DNA of 15,916 nucleotides. It comes from CALGSZ01 sp042408955. GTDB lineage: Bacteria > Chloroflexota > Chloroflexia > Thermomicrobiales > UBA6265. The stretch covers positions 1-15,916 of the forward strand of contig JBHOQQ010000041.1 of NCBI GenBank assembly GCA_042408955.1. Reading direction: 5' to 3'. The position numbers and the translations under genes were made by a program. Under the pieces are notes generated by a model. The model ran no database searches. It worked only from the letters and a program-made list of their open reading frames with translations, and had not been told where the DNA came from. Shown piece after piece: positions 5,723-13,899 of the stretch (within the stretch, counting starts at the first letter, position 1; every line of letters begins with the position of its first letter).

Positions 5723-7495
5723 GTGGCTGAACAGGGACGATGGCGACTCACCCGGCGTGATTTGGTTAAGACCAGCGCAGCCCTTGCCGTAGCGACTCCA
5801 CTCATCAGAACCTCGCGGTCATTAGCGCAAGAAATTCCTCAGGTTCCACGCAATCGCACGCTCATTCTCCGGTGGGGCGGCGTTGATGGGCGTCACCAAG
5901 ACTACGATCTGTGGAACGGTTACCCGGTCGGCGCCAACCACCAGAATGGCCTCGGCATTTTGCACGAGCCACTCGCCTTCTATAGCGCGTTTGCCGACAA
6001 AATGATCCCCTGGCTGGCGGAGAAGTGGGAATACAACGCCGACTATACGGAGCTCCGGATCACGACGCGCCAGGGCATCACCTGGAGTGACGGGGAGCCA
6101 TTCAGCGCCGACGACGTCACCTTTACGATCAATACACTGCGCGATGCGGGGGCTTCGGCACGGTGGGGTGTCGATGTTCAGCAGTTCGTTGTGGAAGCGG
6201 TGACAGAAAGTCCCAATGTGACGGTCGTCAAGTTTAAGGTTCCCGCGCCCCGCTTCTTCTACTTCATGACCTACAAATACGACATCGGGGTGTACATCGT
6301 CCCGAAGCACATCTTTGAGGGCCAGGATATCTCAACGTTCAAGTACTTCGACCTTGCCAAGGGCTGGCCAGCAACGACCGGGCCGTGGAAGGTCGTCTTC
6401 TCCTCTCCGGAGCAGAAGGTCATTGACCGCCGGGAGAGCTGGTGGGCAGTCGAGCAGGGATTGGTCCCGGCGATGCCCGAAGTCGAGCGGATCATCTACC
6501 TGCCATTCACTGCGGAGGAGCAGGTCGCGCAGCAGCTCATCAACAACGAGATCGACTGCTCGCTGGACCTGCGCCCGCTGACCATCGAAACGGTGCTGGC
6601 ACAAAACCCGAAGATCACGACACACACGGGCAACGAGAAGCCCTATGGCTATGTTGACTGGTGGCCGACCTCCCTCTACGTCAACTGCGAAAAGGAGCCG
6701 TACAGCGATCCGGATGTGCGCTGGGCACTCAGCTACTTCATCGACCGCCAGCAAGTAATCGACGTTGCGCTCGGTGGCGCCGGCAGCATTTCCCAATTGC
6801 CACTGCCGACCTATCCCGGGCTTCTGCCGTTCATTGAGGGCATCTCCGATCTGTTACAGAAATACCCAACGACCGAGTTCAACCCGGATAAGGGAGCCCA
6901 GCTCCTCCAATCGAAGGGCTGGCAGAAAGACGGCGATGGCAACTGGGCCAAGGACGGGAAGGTCTTGGAGGTGCCGATTGAGAGCTTCACCGTCATGGCC
7001 GATATCGGCCCGGTGATCGCCGAGCAATTGCGCCGCCAGGGCGTCAAGTCCTCCTACTCCATGCCGCCGGACTTCGCCAACCGCTTCACCGATCCCCAGG
7101 GTGATTACAACGCCGCTCTGTTCGGCCACGGCGGCAGCGTCAGCGGCGATCCGTACTTCACCCTCCGGCTGTACCAGTCCGCCACCGAGGCCGTGCCAGG
7201 CGCGCATCTCGTCAACTTCTCGAAGTGGCGCAATAGCGACTACGACAAGATCGTGGACGAGATGTATGTCACCTCGCCCGACAACAAGGACGCCCTGATG
7301 GATCAGTGGCGGCGCGCGATGGAAATTTGGCTGCCGAACCTGCCCGATATCCAGATTCAGGAGTGGTACCATCGCATCCCGATGAACCAGACGTATTGGA
7401 CGGGCTGGCCGACGCGCGAGAATCCGTACGTCAACGGCGCGTTCTGGCATCTGACCTTCCAGCTCATCCTCAACGAGCTGAAGGCGGCCCAGTAG
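5723..7495 (+). CDS. ABC importer substrate-binding protein (SBP_bac_5), Tat-exported
   Basis: Extracytoplasmic binding protein of family 5 (peptide, nickel and some oligosaccharide ligands), which delivers substrate to the permeases encoded next to it. The start used is GTG 5723 rather than GTG 5717, judged from AGGAGG at 5710-5715. The product is 590 aa, normal for the family. The N-terminus carries a twin-arginine signal: RLTRRDLVK with R11-R12, then a hydrophobic stretch (AALAVATPLI). A signal-peptidase site is plausible after SLA (about residue 35). No lipobox cysteine was seen. The mature part has typical cluster C features such as WSDGEPFSADDV and many tryptophans. The ligand cannot be read from the sequence. 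A hairpin directly follows the gene and may favour its expression over the permeases. Confidence 0.93.
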   Translation: MAEQGRWRLTRRDLVKTSAALAVATPLIRTSRSLAQEIPQVPRNRTLILRWGGVDGRHQDYDLWNGYPVGANHQNGLGILHEPLAFYSAFADKMIPWLAEKWEYNADYTELRITTRQGITWSDGEPFSADDVTFTINTLRDAGASARWGVDVQQFVVEAVTESPNVTVVKFKVPAPRFFYFMTYKYDIGVYIVPKHIFEGQDISTFKYFDLAKGWPATTGPWKVVFSSPEQKVIDRRESWWAVEQGLVPAMPEVERIIYLPFTAEEQVAQQLINNEIDCSLDLRPLTIETVLAQNPKITTHTGNEKPYGYVDWWPTSLYVNCEKEPYSDPDVRWALSYFIDRQQVIDVALGGAGSISQLPLPTYPGLLPFIEGISDLLQKYPTTEFNPDKGAQLLQSKGWQKDGDGNWAKDGKVLEVPIESFTVMADIGPVIAEQLRRQGVKSSYSMPPDFANRFTDPQGDYNAALFGHGGSVSGDPYFTLRLYQSATEAVPGAHLVNFSKWRNSDYDKIVDEMYVTSPDNKDALMDQWRRAMEIWLPNLPDIQIQEWYHRIPMNQTYWTGWPTRENPYVNGAFWHLTFQLILNELKAAQ

Positions 7496-7507
7496 TGTAG
7501 CGATCTC

Positions 7508-7547
7508 GTGGTGGGCGCCGCGCCAGTGATGGTGGCGCGCCCACCAC
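7508..7547 (+). terminator. intercistronic hairpin between binding protein and permeases
   Basis: GTGGTGGGCGC (7508-7518) and GCGCCCACCAC (7537-7547) form a perfect 11-bp stem, with further partial pairing inside (7521-7524 with 7531-7534). No T-run follows, so it probably acts as a partial terminator or an mRNA-stabilising 3' end. Such hairpins after the binding-protein cistron are common in ABC importer operons. Confidence 0.65.
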
Positions 7548-7587
7548 CTCGGTGTTCGCCCCCGTCACTCGCTCCCAGAGGTTTCGA

Positions 7588-8592
7588 ATGCGCCGCGACT
7601 ACTTGATCCGCCGTTTTCTCCTCCTTGTTGGCGTGGTGTGGGTTGCCGCAACACTGAACTTCTTTTTGCCGCGCATCTCGGGGCAAGACCCGGTGCGGGC
7701 GCGCCTGATGGAGCAAGCGGCAGCCGGCGGCTACGTCCAAGCCGGCATGGAAGACATGATCGCCGAATACGAGCGGAAATTCGGTCTCGACCGGCCGCTT
7801 TGGGAGCAATATCTCACCTATCTCGCCGACATTGCGCGATTTGACTTCGGCTATTCCATCGTCAATTACCCACGGACAGTCATCAGCATCATGGCCGACG
7901 CGGCTCCGTGGACCATCGGTCTGTTGCTGACAACAACGCTGCTCGCATTCGCCATCGGCACGCTCTTCGGTGCGCTCCTTGCCTGGCCGCGAGCGCCGCG
8001 ATTTATCCACTTTCTCTTTCCTCCTCTGCTCACCATGTCCGCGATTCCGTTCTTCTTGCTCGGGCTGCTGCTCTTGTATCTCTTTGCCTTCAAGGCCAAG
8101 GTGCTGCCCCTCTTTGGCGGCTATTCCCCAGGCGCATTTCCCGACTTCAGTCTGGACTTCGCACTCGACGTGTTGAAGCACTCGGTGCTGCCGGCGCTGT
8201 CGATTATCCTGTCGTCCATTGGATTTTGGGCGCTTGGCATGCGCGGTATGATGGTGACGGTCGAGGGCGAAGATTACATGACGTTTGCCGAGGCCGCGGG
8301 ACTGAAGGAGCGCACCCTCTTCTTCACCTACGCGGTGCGCAATGCGCTGCTGCCACAAACGACCGCGCTGGGGCTGGCGCTCGCGCAAATCCTCTCCGGA
8401 GCGCTCCTTGTCGAAGTGATCTTTTCCTATCCCGGCATTGGCTCGGTGCTCTATCACGCCATCCGGCGGTTTGATTACTTCCTCATTCAAGGCATTGTGT
8501 TCACCATTGTGCTTGGCGTGACATTGGCCACGTTCATCCTTGACCTCGTTTATCCTATGCTCGATCCACGCATTAGTTATCAGCGCTCCTGA
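7588..8592 (+). CDS. ABC importer permease, DppB/OppB type
   Basis: Integral membrane subunit, 334 aa, of the same importer. The start is put at ATG 7588 because AGAGG (7577-7581) lies 6 nt upstream and the product then begins MRRDYLIRRFLLL, the usual OppB-type N-terminus. A longer GTG start at 7552 would lie just past the intercistronic hairpin and has no ribosome-binding site. Hydrophobic segments fall near residues 8-27, 108-132, 143-168, 200-222, 258-282 and 301-330. The cytoplasmic EAA loop that contacts the ATPases begins at E235-A236-A237-G238 and ends at ALLP about 253-256. The stop codon overlaps the ribosome-binding site of the next gene. Confidence 0.93.
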   Translation: MRRDYLIRRFLLLVGVVWVAATLNFFLPRISGQDPVRARLMEQAAAGGYVQAGMEDMIAEYERKFGLDRPLWEQYLTYLADIARFDFGYSIVNYPRTVISIMADAAPWTIGLLLTTTLLAFAIGTLFGALLAWPRAPRFIHFLFPPLLTMSAIPFFLLGLLLLYLFAFKAKVLPLFGGYSPGAFPDFSLDFALDVLKHSVLPALSIILSSIGFWALGMRGMMVTVEGEDYMTFAEAAGLKERTLFFTYAVRNALLPQTTALGLALAQILSGALLVEVIFSYPGIGSVLYHAIRRFDYFLIQGIVFTIVLGVTLATFILDLVYPMLDPRISYQRS

Positions 8593-8604
8593 GAGGACAC
8601 GGCT

Positions 8605-9444
8605 ATGATCGGTTACCTGCGCCGCAACCGGAGCCTCGCGTTGGGCTTTGTGCTCCTTGGCCTCATCCTGCTGTTTTCCGGCGTTGGCCGTCTCGTTTGG
8701 GATGTCTCGATGGCGGCGCCGCTATCTGCCCGGCCGAATCTCCACCCATCCTGGGAGCATCCGCTGGGTACGGACCGCCAAGCACGCGATTTGCTCGCGG
8801 TCATGATCGTCGGCACCCCCAAGACACTCTACATTGGCCTCCTTGCCGGATTCATCGGGGTGCTGATTGGGACGGTCTTGGCGTTGACGGCTGCCTATTT
8901 CGGCGGCGTGGTTGATAACATCATCCGCAGCGTGGTGGACATCGGACTGACTATCCCGCCGCTGCTCGTGCTGGTGCTGGTGGCGGTCTCGATTCGCGCC
9001 AGCCTAAGCGTCAGCCAGATGGCGCTGGTCGTCGCCTCCCTCTCCTGGCTGTACCCAACCCGGACCATTCGCTCCCAAGTGCTCACGATCCGGGAGCGGG
9101 CTTATGTGCAAATCGCCCGCCTCTCCGGCGCACGCGACCGGCAAATCATCTTCCTGGAGATCATGCCAAACCTGCTGCCATATCTAGCGGCAACCTTCGT
9201 TGGCGCCGTCTCTGCTGGTGTTCTGGCCTCGATTGGATTGGAGATCATCGGCCTTGGCGCCGTCGAGAGCAACACGCTGGGTATCACCATTTACTGGGCA
9301 AGCTACTACGCGGCGTTGCTGCATGGTCTCTGGTGGTGGTTCTTGCCACCCGTGATCATCATCATCATGGTCTTCGTCGGCTTGTTTGCCGTGGCAATGG
9401 GTCTGGACGAGCTTGCCAACCCGCGGACCCGCCGGGTCGTCTGA
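8605..9444 (+). CDS. ABC importer permease, DppC/OppC type
   Basis: Second membrane subunit, 279 aa, pairing with the upstream permease. The N-terminal cytoplasmic/TM1 region is followed by the hallmark HPLGTD at 52-57, a conserved periplasmic segment of DppC/OppC proteins. Further hydrophobic segments are near 75-98, 113-130, 136-150, 195-216 and 246-266. The EAA-like loop reads ARLSGARD from 171 and ends in NLLP at 189-192, with S and G where EAA is usual. The C-terminus GLDELANPR is typical. GAGAGGA (8591-8597), spaced 7 nt, serves the ATG, and the gap to the upstream gene is 12 nt. It is the last gene of the plus-strand transporter unit. Confidence 0.93.
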   Translation: MIGYLRRNRSLALGFVLLGLILLFSGVGRLVWDVSMAAPLSARPNLHPSWEHPLGTDRQARDLLAVMIVGTPKTLYIGLLAGFIGVLIGTVLALTAAYFGGVVDNIIRSVVDIGLTIPPLLVLVLVAVSIRASLSVSQMALVVASLSWLYPTRTIRSQVLTIRERAYVQIARLSGARDRQIIFLEIMPNLLPYLAATFVGAVSAGVLASIGLEIIGLGAVESNTLGITIYWASYYAALLHGLWWWFLPPVIIIIMVFVGLFAVAMGLDELANPRTRRVV

Positions 9445-9459
9445 TCCTCATAACCCGTA

Positions 9460-9494
9460 TCACGCGGACCCGCCGCGCCGGGCTCCTCGCGTGA
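9460..9494 (+). terminator. hairpin at the end of the permease operon
   Basis: TCACGCG (9460-9466) pairs with CGCGTGA (9488-9494), with an inner CCCG/CGGG pair (9469-9472 with 9479-9482). It starts 15 nt after the permease stop and has no T-run. It may separate the transporter unit from folC, but read-through is possible. Confidence 0.45.
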
Positions 9495-9548
9495 CGCATC
9501 CGCTGGCGCTACCATTTCCCGGATGATTGGCCTCATGCCGGGAATGGG

Positions 9549-10967
9549 ATGGTGGCGCCGAATCGTCCTGAGATGAGCACCGAGCAGGCATTGGTGGAGC
9601 GGTATCACCATGCGGTGGCGCGTCTCAATGCTCTGATCGATCCGGAGCACCTGCGCAGCGCCACGCTCGCCGAAGTGCGCGCGAGGGCTGAGCGCCGGCT
9701 CGCCCGGCTCCGCGCGTTTCTCGCTTTTCTTGGGAATCCTCACCAGCAGTTTCCGGTCGTTCATGTCGGTGGCACGTCAGGGAAGGGCTCCACAGCGACG
9801 GCAATCGCGGCAGTGCTCACGGCCGCCGGGTACCGTACCGGCCTGCATCTTTCCCCATACCTTCAGGTGGCCACGGAGAAGCTCCAACTAAATGGCCGGC
9901 TGATCGCACCGGATACGTTTGCCGATCTGGTGACGGAGATCCTTGCCGCGGCAGACGCGTGGTCCTTGCGATCCGGGGAGCGGTTGAGCTATGGCGAGGC
10001 ATGGTTTGCGCTCCTGGCGACCTACTTCGCCGCTGAACGGGTTGACATGGCCGTGATCGAAGTCGGCGCCGGGGGACGATTTGACCTGACGAACGTAGTG
10101 TATCCCGTTGTCAGCGTCATCACCTCGGTCGGCCTCGACCATATGGACACCCTCGGGCCAACGATTCGCGAGATTGCCTGGCACAAGGCGGGCATCATCA
10201 AGCCGGGTGCTCCTGTCGTCACGCCCGTGCATGACCCGGAGGCGCTTGACCCTATCCTGAGCGAAGCGCGCCTGACGGGCAGCGAGGTGATCCACGTCGT
10301 CCCTACCGATCAGGCACCTTCGCCCGGCATGGCTAGCGCGTTTCAGCAAGCGAACGCGGCAACCGCGGTTGCCACGATTCGCGCGCTGACCAGGCAGGGT
10401 TTTGCCGTACCGGACCCGGCGATCGCTGACGGTCTGGCCAGCGCGCACTTGCCCGGCCGGCTGGAGACGGTCCAGGAAGCTCCTCGCGTCATCCTCGACG
10501 GCGCGCACAATGCGCAGAAGGCGGCGGCCCTGGCAGCAGCGCTCCCCGCCGTCCAAACCCAGCAACGTCCGATGATCCTGGTGCTGGGGGTGTTGGAAAG
10601 CAAGGATAACCAGGCGATCCTCGCGCCGCTGCTGCCCCATGCCGCGGAACTGATCCTGACCCGCCCGCGCGTCTACGCCAAGCCGGGCCGCGATCCCCAA
10701 ACACTGGCTGCTGCGGCCAGGAACGCCGGTTTTGCCGGGTCAATGATGGTGGTGGACGAGCCTGAGGAGGCGATCGCCGTGGCGCTGGAGCGTGCCGCTG
10801 CGCCGGCATCTGCCACAATTCTTGTGACCGGGTCGCTCTACCTGGTCGGCAACGTGCGTGCCCGCTGGTACTCGGACGAGGAGATTGTGCTCCAGCGCAC
10901 ACCGTGGCCGCGGCGATCTTTCCGAACGGCTCCAGCGCCTTCCGGATCAGCGTACAATTCCATCTGA
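9549..10967 (+). CDS. folC: bifunctional dihydrofolate synthase / folylpolyglutamate synthase
   Basis: ATP-dependent ligase that adds glutamate to dihydropteroate and to folates in the cytoplasm. Mur-ligase-type landmarks: P-loop GGTSGKGST 74-82, LHLSPYL 99-105, EVGAGGRFDLTNV 171-183, DH 197-198, the HKAGIIKPG lysine K213, LPGRLE 301-306, DGAHN 317-321 and TGSLYLVGNVR 427-437. The segment around 245-275 is shorter than usual: the region that normally carries a beta-rich insert and the GxHQxxNA motif is reduced to FQQANAATAVA. A tail of about 30 residues follows the usual end. Length is 472 aa. The start is uncertain: ATG 9549 has only weak GGGA upstream, and ATG 9573 (MSTEQA) is an alternative. 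The stop overlaps the next start by one base. Confidence 0.92.
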   Translation: MVAPNRPEMSTEQALVERYHHAVARLNALIDPEHLRSATLAEVRARAERRLARLRAFLAFLGNPHQQFPVVHVGGTSGKGSTATAIAAVLTAAGYRTGLHLSPYLQVATEKLQLNGRLIAPDTFADLVTEILAAADAWSLRSGERLSYGEAWFALLATYFAAERVDMAVIEVGAGGRFDLTNVVYPVVSVITSVGLDHMDTLGPTIREIAWHKAGIIKPGAPVVTPVHDPEALDPILSEARLTGSEVIHVVPTDQAPSPGMASAFQQANAATAVATIRALTRQGFAVPDPAIADGLASAHLPGRLETVQEAPRVILDGAHNAQKAAALAAALPAVQTQQRPMILVLGVLESKDNQAILAPLLPHAAELILTRPRVYAKPGRDPQTLAAAARNAGFAGSMMVVDEPEEAIAVALERAAAPASATILVTGSLYLVGNVRARWYSDEEIVLQRTPWPRRSFRTAPAPSGSAYNSI

Positions 10968-11479
10968 TGACAGAGATGCCTTCTTCGCCCGATCAGGTGA
11001 GTGCTGGCGACACACGAACTTGGTCGGACGACACACCGGAAGAATTGCTTGAACAGGCTCAGGCGAACGCGCAAGCGATCGTCCTGGCGACAGTCGCGTT
11101 TCTCCAAGCGGGCGATATCCCCGTGGCATCCTGGGCCGCGGCAGTGGGTGAGCGGCTCAGCCGCGCCTGGGACGAGCCCGAGCCCTGGGGGGCTGGCGAG
11201 TTTCTTGATGCCATGCTGACCAATTTCCGCTCGCTTGGAGGAGCCGTCGTTGCCGCCAATCTGGATGACGAGGAGGCCACGGCAATCATCGGCGGCTTCC
11301 CCGATCCTGATCTCTGCGCCCTGCTCGGCGTCGATCCTGCTGACGCTGCCCGTATCTATGATGTCGTCACACCGATCGCGGCCGCGCGGGGACTGCGGTG
11401 GGAGTGGTCGCACGAGGGAACGCAGACGCGCGTGGTGGTGCGCCGGTTAGCCGCGAACGAGTCTCAGGCGACGCGATGA
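10967..11479 (+). CDS. conserved-looking protein of unknown function (folC cluster)
   Basis: I do not recognise this 170-aa protein. The start is placed at ATG 10967, which shares one base with the folC stop (TGATG), an arrangement for translational coupling. No ribosome-binding site is visible, which fits coupling. An in-frame ATG at 10904 would lie inside folC and is rejected. The N-terminal 25 residues are polar. Residues 27-67 read as a helical stretch rich in Ala and Leu, followed by WDEPEPWGAGEFLDAM (68-83), FPDPDLCALLGVDPADAARI (111-130) and a final strand-like RTRVVV-type segment (TQTRVVVRRL 152-161). No membrane segment or signal peptide is seen. It is acidic overall. Its stop overlaps the DUF503 start by 4 nt, so the three genes form one unit. 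Confidence 0.8.
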   Translation: MTEMPSSPDQVSAGDTRTWSDDTPEELLEQAQANAQAIVLATVAFLQAGDIPVASWAAAVGERLSRAWDEPEPWGAGEFLDAMLTNFRSLGGAVVAANLDDEEATAIIGGFPDPDLCALLGVDPADAARIYDVVTPIAAARGLRWEWSHEGTQTRVVVRRLAANESQATR

Positions 11480-11769
11480 CGGTCGGAGTCGCACGCATCA
11501 CGCTGTTTCTCGATAGCACCTTTTCGTTGAAAGACAAGCGGCAGGTCGTCCGCTCCCTCAAGCAGCGCGTGCAGAACCAGTTCAACGTCGGTATTGCCGA
11601 GGTCGAGACCCTCGATGATCTCCGCATCGCGACGTTTGGCGTGGTCTGCGTCAGCAATAGCAGCGCTCACGCGGACGAAATCCTGCAGAACGTCATCAAC
11701 TTCATCGAGCGCAACGTTGAGATGGGCGTGCTCGGGGAGATCGAGACCGAACTCATCCCCTGGGGCTAG
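11476..11769 (+). CDS. DUF503 family protein (YlxP-like)
   Basis: A 97-aa protein with the family hallmarks SLKDKR at 17-22 and FNVGIAEVE at 36-44. It begins TVGVARITLFL. The family is small, cytoplasmic and in Bacillus is encoded between infB and rbfA, so a role linked to ribosome maturation or RNA is suspected but not proven. The start ATG 11476 overlaps the upstream stop as ATGA. The longer frame from 11398 adds residues encoded inside the upstream gene and is rejected. Here it is associated with folC rather than with translation-factor genes. Confidence 0.88.
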   Translation: MTVGVARITLFLDSTFSLKDKRQVVRSLKQRVQNQFNVGIAEVETLDDLRIATFGVVCVSNSSAHADEILQNVINFIERNVEMGVLGEIETELIPWG

Positions 11770-12471
11770 AGCACGAAGTCCAGCGGATGCGTGAAGGCCA
11801 TCGACGCAACAGGAGGGGAAGCCTTCGCTCTGCACTCCCGCGCTCCCGCGAACGGAATGGTGGGGATGGCTAGCAGCAATGGGAGAGATTCCTCGGCTTC
11901 GCCACTCCCGCGCTGGTGCGAACAGGATGACGATGGCTGCACCTCGGAATGACAGAGTAGTCGCGGTAACCCCGGAACACCAGGAGAGTCGTCAGCAACG
12001 CGATTGACTCCCCGGCCGCATCGTTGCATGCCGGGACAGCGCCAGCCCTGCGTGAAAGAGCCCTTTTCTGGGCAAACAAGCGTATCCTCGCCGTAACTAG
12101 AGGCAGGCTGCTCCCGCGGAACGGCCCCGGTACCCGGCTCGCATCTTGGTGACGCGCTTTCTGCTATGTTGACATAAAGCTCTCGTAAAAGCGCAGCAAG
12201 CATGTCGTGTCCCTCATGAAGGCGCGATAACCGCGTTGTCTGTCCGTCGCGGTGGCGCGTTGTCGTATCGCGCGGTACGCGATTTCGCGTATGCCTCACT
12301 CGCCACCATACGCGGGAGAAATACGTCGTTTGCCGAATGCCCCCTTCTTTCCAGCCAGCGAAGATGGCCGTGTCGCGGGAGGCTGCTTCCCGCAACGCGG
12401 TGGATCGCGGCGATAAGGTGAGGAGCCGGATCAACGCGTTTGGCACGAAGGTAGATGGAGAAGGAGTGGGT
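11770..12471. other. gene-free region with intergenic repeats
   Basis: About 700 bp between the DUF503 gene and the FAD oxidase. The first 190 bp hold degenerate GAGATTCC/GGAATGAC-type repeats (listed separately). The middle, 12060-12340, shows an AT-richer patch near 12165-12191 (ATGTTGACATAAAG) that could hold a promoter, but no -10 box lies at proper spacing from TTGACA 12169-12174. The last 135 bp are open in the oxidase frame but lack a credible start. No RNA gene was recognised. Confidence 0.7.
11822..11956 (+). repeat. second cluster of GAGATTCC...GGAATGAC-type repeats
   Basis: Contains CACTCCCG (11833-11840), CCGCGAACGGAATG (11846-11859, identical to 3151-3164), GAGATTCCTCGGCTTCGCC (11884-11902) followed by CACTCCCG and AGGATGAC (to 11930), and CCTCGGAATGAC near 11943-11954. 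These are partial and complete copies of the same family as at 2923-3166, again just downstream of a gene end. Confidence 0.65.
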
Positions 12472-13887
12472 ATGGTCTCGGTCACGACGTCTGCAGAGCA
12501 GTCCAACCTGCCGGAGGTTGCGACGATCTCTTTCGATGCGCTCCAGTCCCGGCTAGCGGGACAGGTCATCACCGCGGAGAGCGCGGGTTATGATGCTGCG
12601 CGCCGGACGATCTTTCTCAACATCGACCGGCGGCCGCTGGCGATCGTGAAGGCGGCGAACGCGTACGATGTCGCGGCGACGATCGGGTTTGCGCGAGAGC
12701 ATTCCCTGCCACTCACCGTCCGCAGTGGCGGTCACAGCATCGCCTACCACAGCGTGGTGGATGGCGCGATCGTCCTCGACCTGTCGGGGATGAAGAACAT
12801 CAGCATCGATCCGGCAGCGCGGATCGCTCGTGTGCAGCCCGGCGCAACGTCCGGCGATCTGGCTGGTCCTGCCCACGAGCATGGCCTGGCGCTCTCAACC
12901 GGTGACACCCATTCGGTTGGAATGGGAGGGCTCATTACCGGTGGTGGCATTGGGTTCATGGCGCGGAAAGACGGGCTTGCGATTGATAACGTGCTCGCAG
13001 CGCAGGTGGTCACCGCCGATGGCGAAATACTGACGGCGAGTGAGGAGGAGCATCCCGATCTCTTCTGGGCCATACGCGGCGGTGGCGGCAACTTTGGCGT
13101 CGTCACCGAGTTCACCGTGCGCTTGGCACCTGTCGGGCAGATCCTCGGCGGCATGCTGGTGCTGCCGGCGAGCCGGGAGATTCTTCGCGGGTATCTTGAG
13201 GTGGCGCATGCCGCGCCCGATGATCTGACGACGATTGCGAATCTCATGCATGCTCCGCCGGAACCATTCATGCCGCAGGAATGGGTGGGCAAGCTCGTAC
13301 TGGCGATTCTAGTCTGCTGGACGGGGAGTCTGGAGGACGGCGAGCGAGCACTCGCGCCGCTCCGGGCGCTGGCAACACCCGTGATTGATGCAGTCAGGCC
13401 GATGCCATACCCTGAAATCTACCGGTTTACGGATCCACAGGCCGCTCCACAGGTCATCGCCATCCGCTCGATGTTTGCCAACACGTTGAACGATGCCACG
13501 CTCGATGAGGCGCTGGCCGCGATGGAGCGCGCGACATCTCCCTTCAGCCTGGTCCAGTTTCGGGTGCTTGGTGGCGCCGTCGGGCGTGTGCCGGAGGAAG
13601 CCACGGCGTTCGCTCACCGCCGGCAGCCGTACCTGCTGCTCGTGCTCGGGCTGTGGCTCGATCCGGCCGAGGATGCGGAGCGGCACAGCGCCTGGACCGA
13701 AGCACTCTGGCAAGCTGTCCGCGACGAAGGAGATGGCGTCTACGTCAACTTCGTGCAGGATGAAGGCGCGGATCGGGTGCGCGATGCGTACCCGCCAGCG
13801 ACCTATGAGCGGCTTGCCGCGATCAAGCGCCGGTATGACCCTGGTAACTTCTTCCACTTCAACCAGAACATTTCCCCCGCGCAATAA
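12472..13887 (+). CDS. FAD-linked oxidase, BBE/PCMH family
   Basis: Flavin-dependent oxidoreductase of the berberine-bridge-enzyme-like group, which oxidises alcohols, sugars or phenolic substrates and usually passes electrons to oxygen. The substrate is not evident. FAD-binding PCMH domain about 52-222: RSGGHS 84-89, where H88 is the expected covalent flavin site, then LITGGGIGFMARKDGL 154-169 and RGGGGNFGVVTEF 202-214. C-terminal BBE segment: YVNF 424-427 and YDPGNFFHFNQNI 455-467. The second flavin-linking cysteine of bicovalent members is replaced by T146 (TGDTHSVG). The start is ATG 12472 with AAGGAG at 12461-12466, spaced 5 nt. An in-frame ATG at 12337 adds 45 residues unlike the family. 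There is no signal peptide, so it is cytoplasmic. 471 aa. Apparently monocistronic with its own terminator. Confidence 0.92.
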   Translation: MVSVTTSAEQSNLPEVATISFDALQSRLAGQVITAESAGYDAARRTIFLNIDRRPLAIVKAANAYDVAATIGFAREHSLPLTVRSGGHSIAYHSVVDGAIVLDLSGMKNISIDPAARIARVQPGATSGDLAGPAHEHGLALSTGDTHSVGMGGLITGGGIGFMARKDGLAIDNVLAAQVVTADGEILTASEEEHPDLFWAIRGGGGNFGVVTEFTVRLAPVGQILGGMLVLPASREILRGYLEVAHAAPDDLTTIANLMHAPPEPFMPQEWVGKLVLAILVCWTGSLEDGERALAPLRALATPVIDAVRPMPYPEIYRFTDPQAAPQVIAIRSMFANTLNDATLDEALAAMERATSPFSLVQFRVLGGAVGRVPEEATAFAHRRQPYLLLVLGLWLDPAEDAERHSAWTEALWQAVRDEGDGVYVNFVQDEGADRVRDAYPPATYERLAAIKRRYDPGNFFHFNQNISPAQ

Positions 13888-13899
13888 GTCCGCATGAGG

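Noticed and set aside
7357..8490. Long minus-strand open frame (377 codons) antisense to the transporter genes
   Set aside because: It lies opposite two certain genes, its product is very rich in Arg, Glu and Gln with no domain, and it has no ribosome-binding site. It is a GC-rich shadow frame.
9888..10700. Minus-strand open frame (270 codons) opposite folC
   Set aside because: Fully inside folC, with an Arg-rich unstructured product and no family features.
12169..12191. TTGACA at 12169-12174 as a promoter for the FAD oxidase
   Set aside because: The only A/T-rich hexamer downstream (TAAAAG) is about 11 bp away, too close. The start codon is also almost 300 bp further on.
12337..12471. Upstream extension of the FAD oxidase to ATG 12337
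   Set aside because: The 45 extra residues do not look like the family N-terminus, and ATG 12472 has a strong AAGGAG site at good spacing.
11766..12572. Minus-strand open frame (268 codons) across the repeat region
   Set aside because: It crosses repeat elements and the oxidase start, and its product has no recognisable composition or motif.
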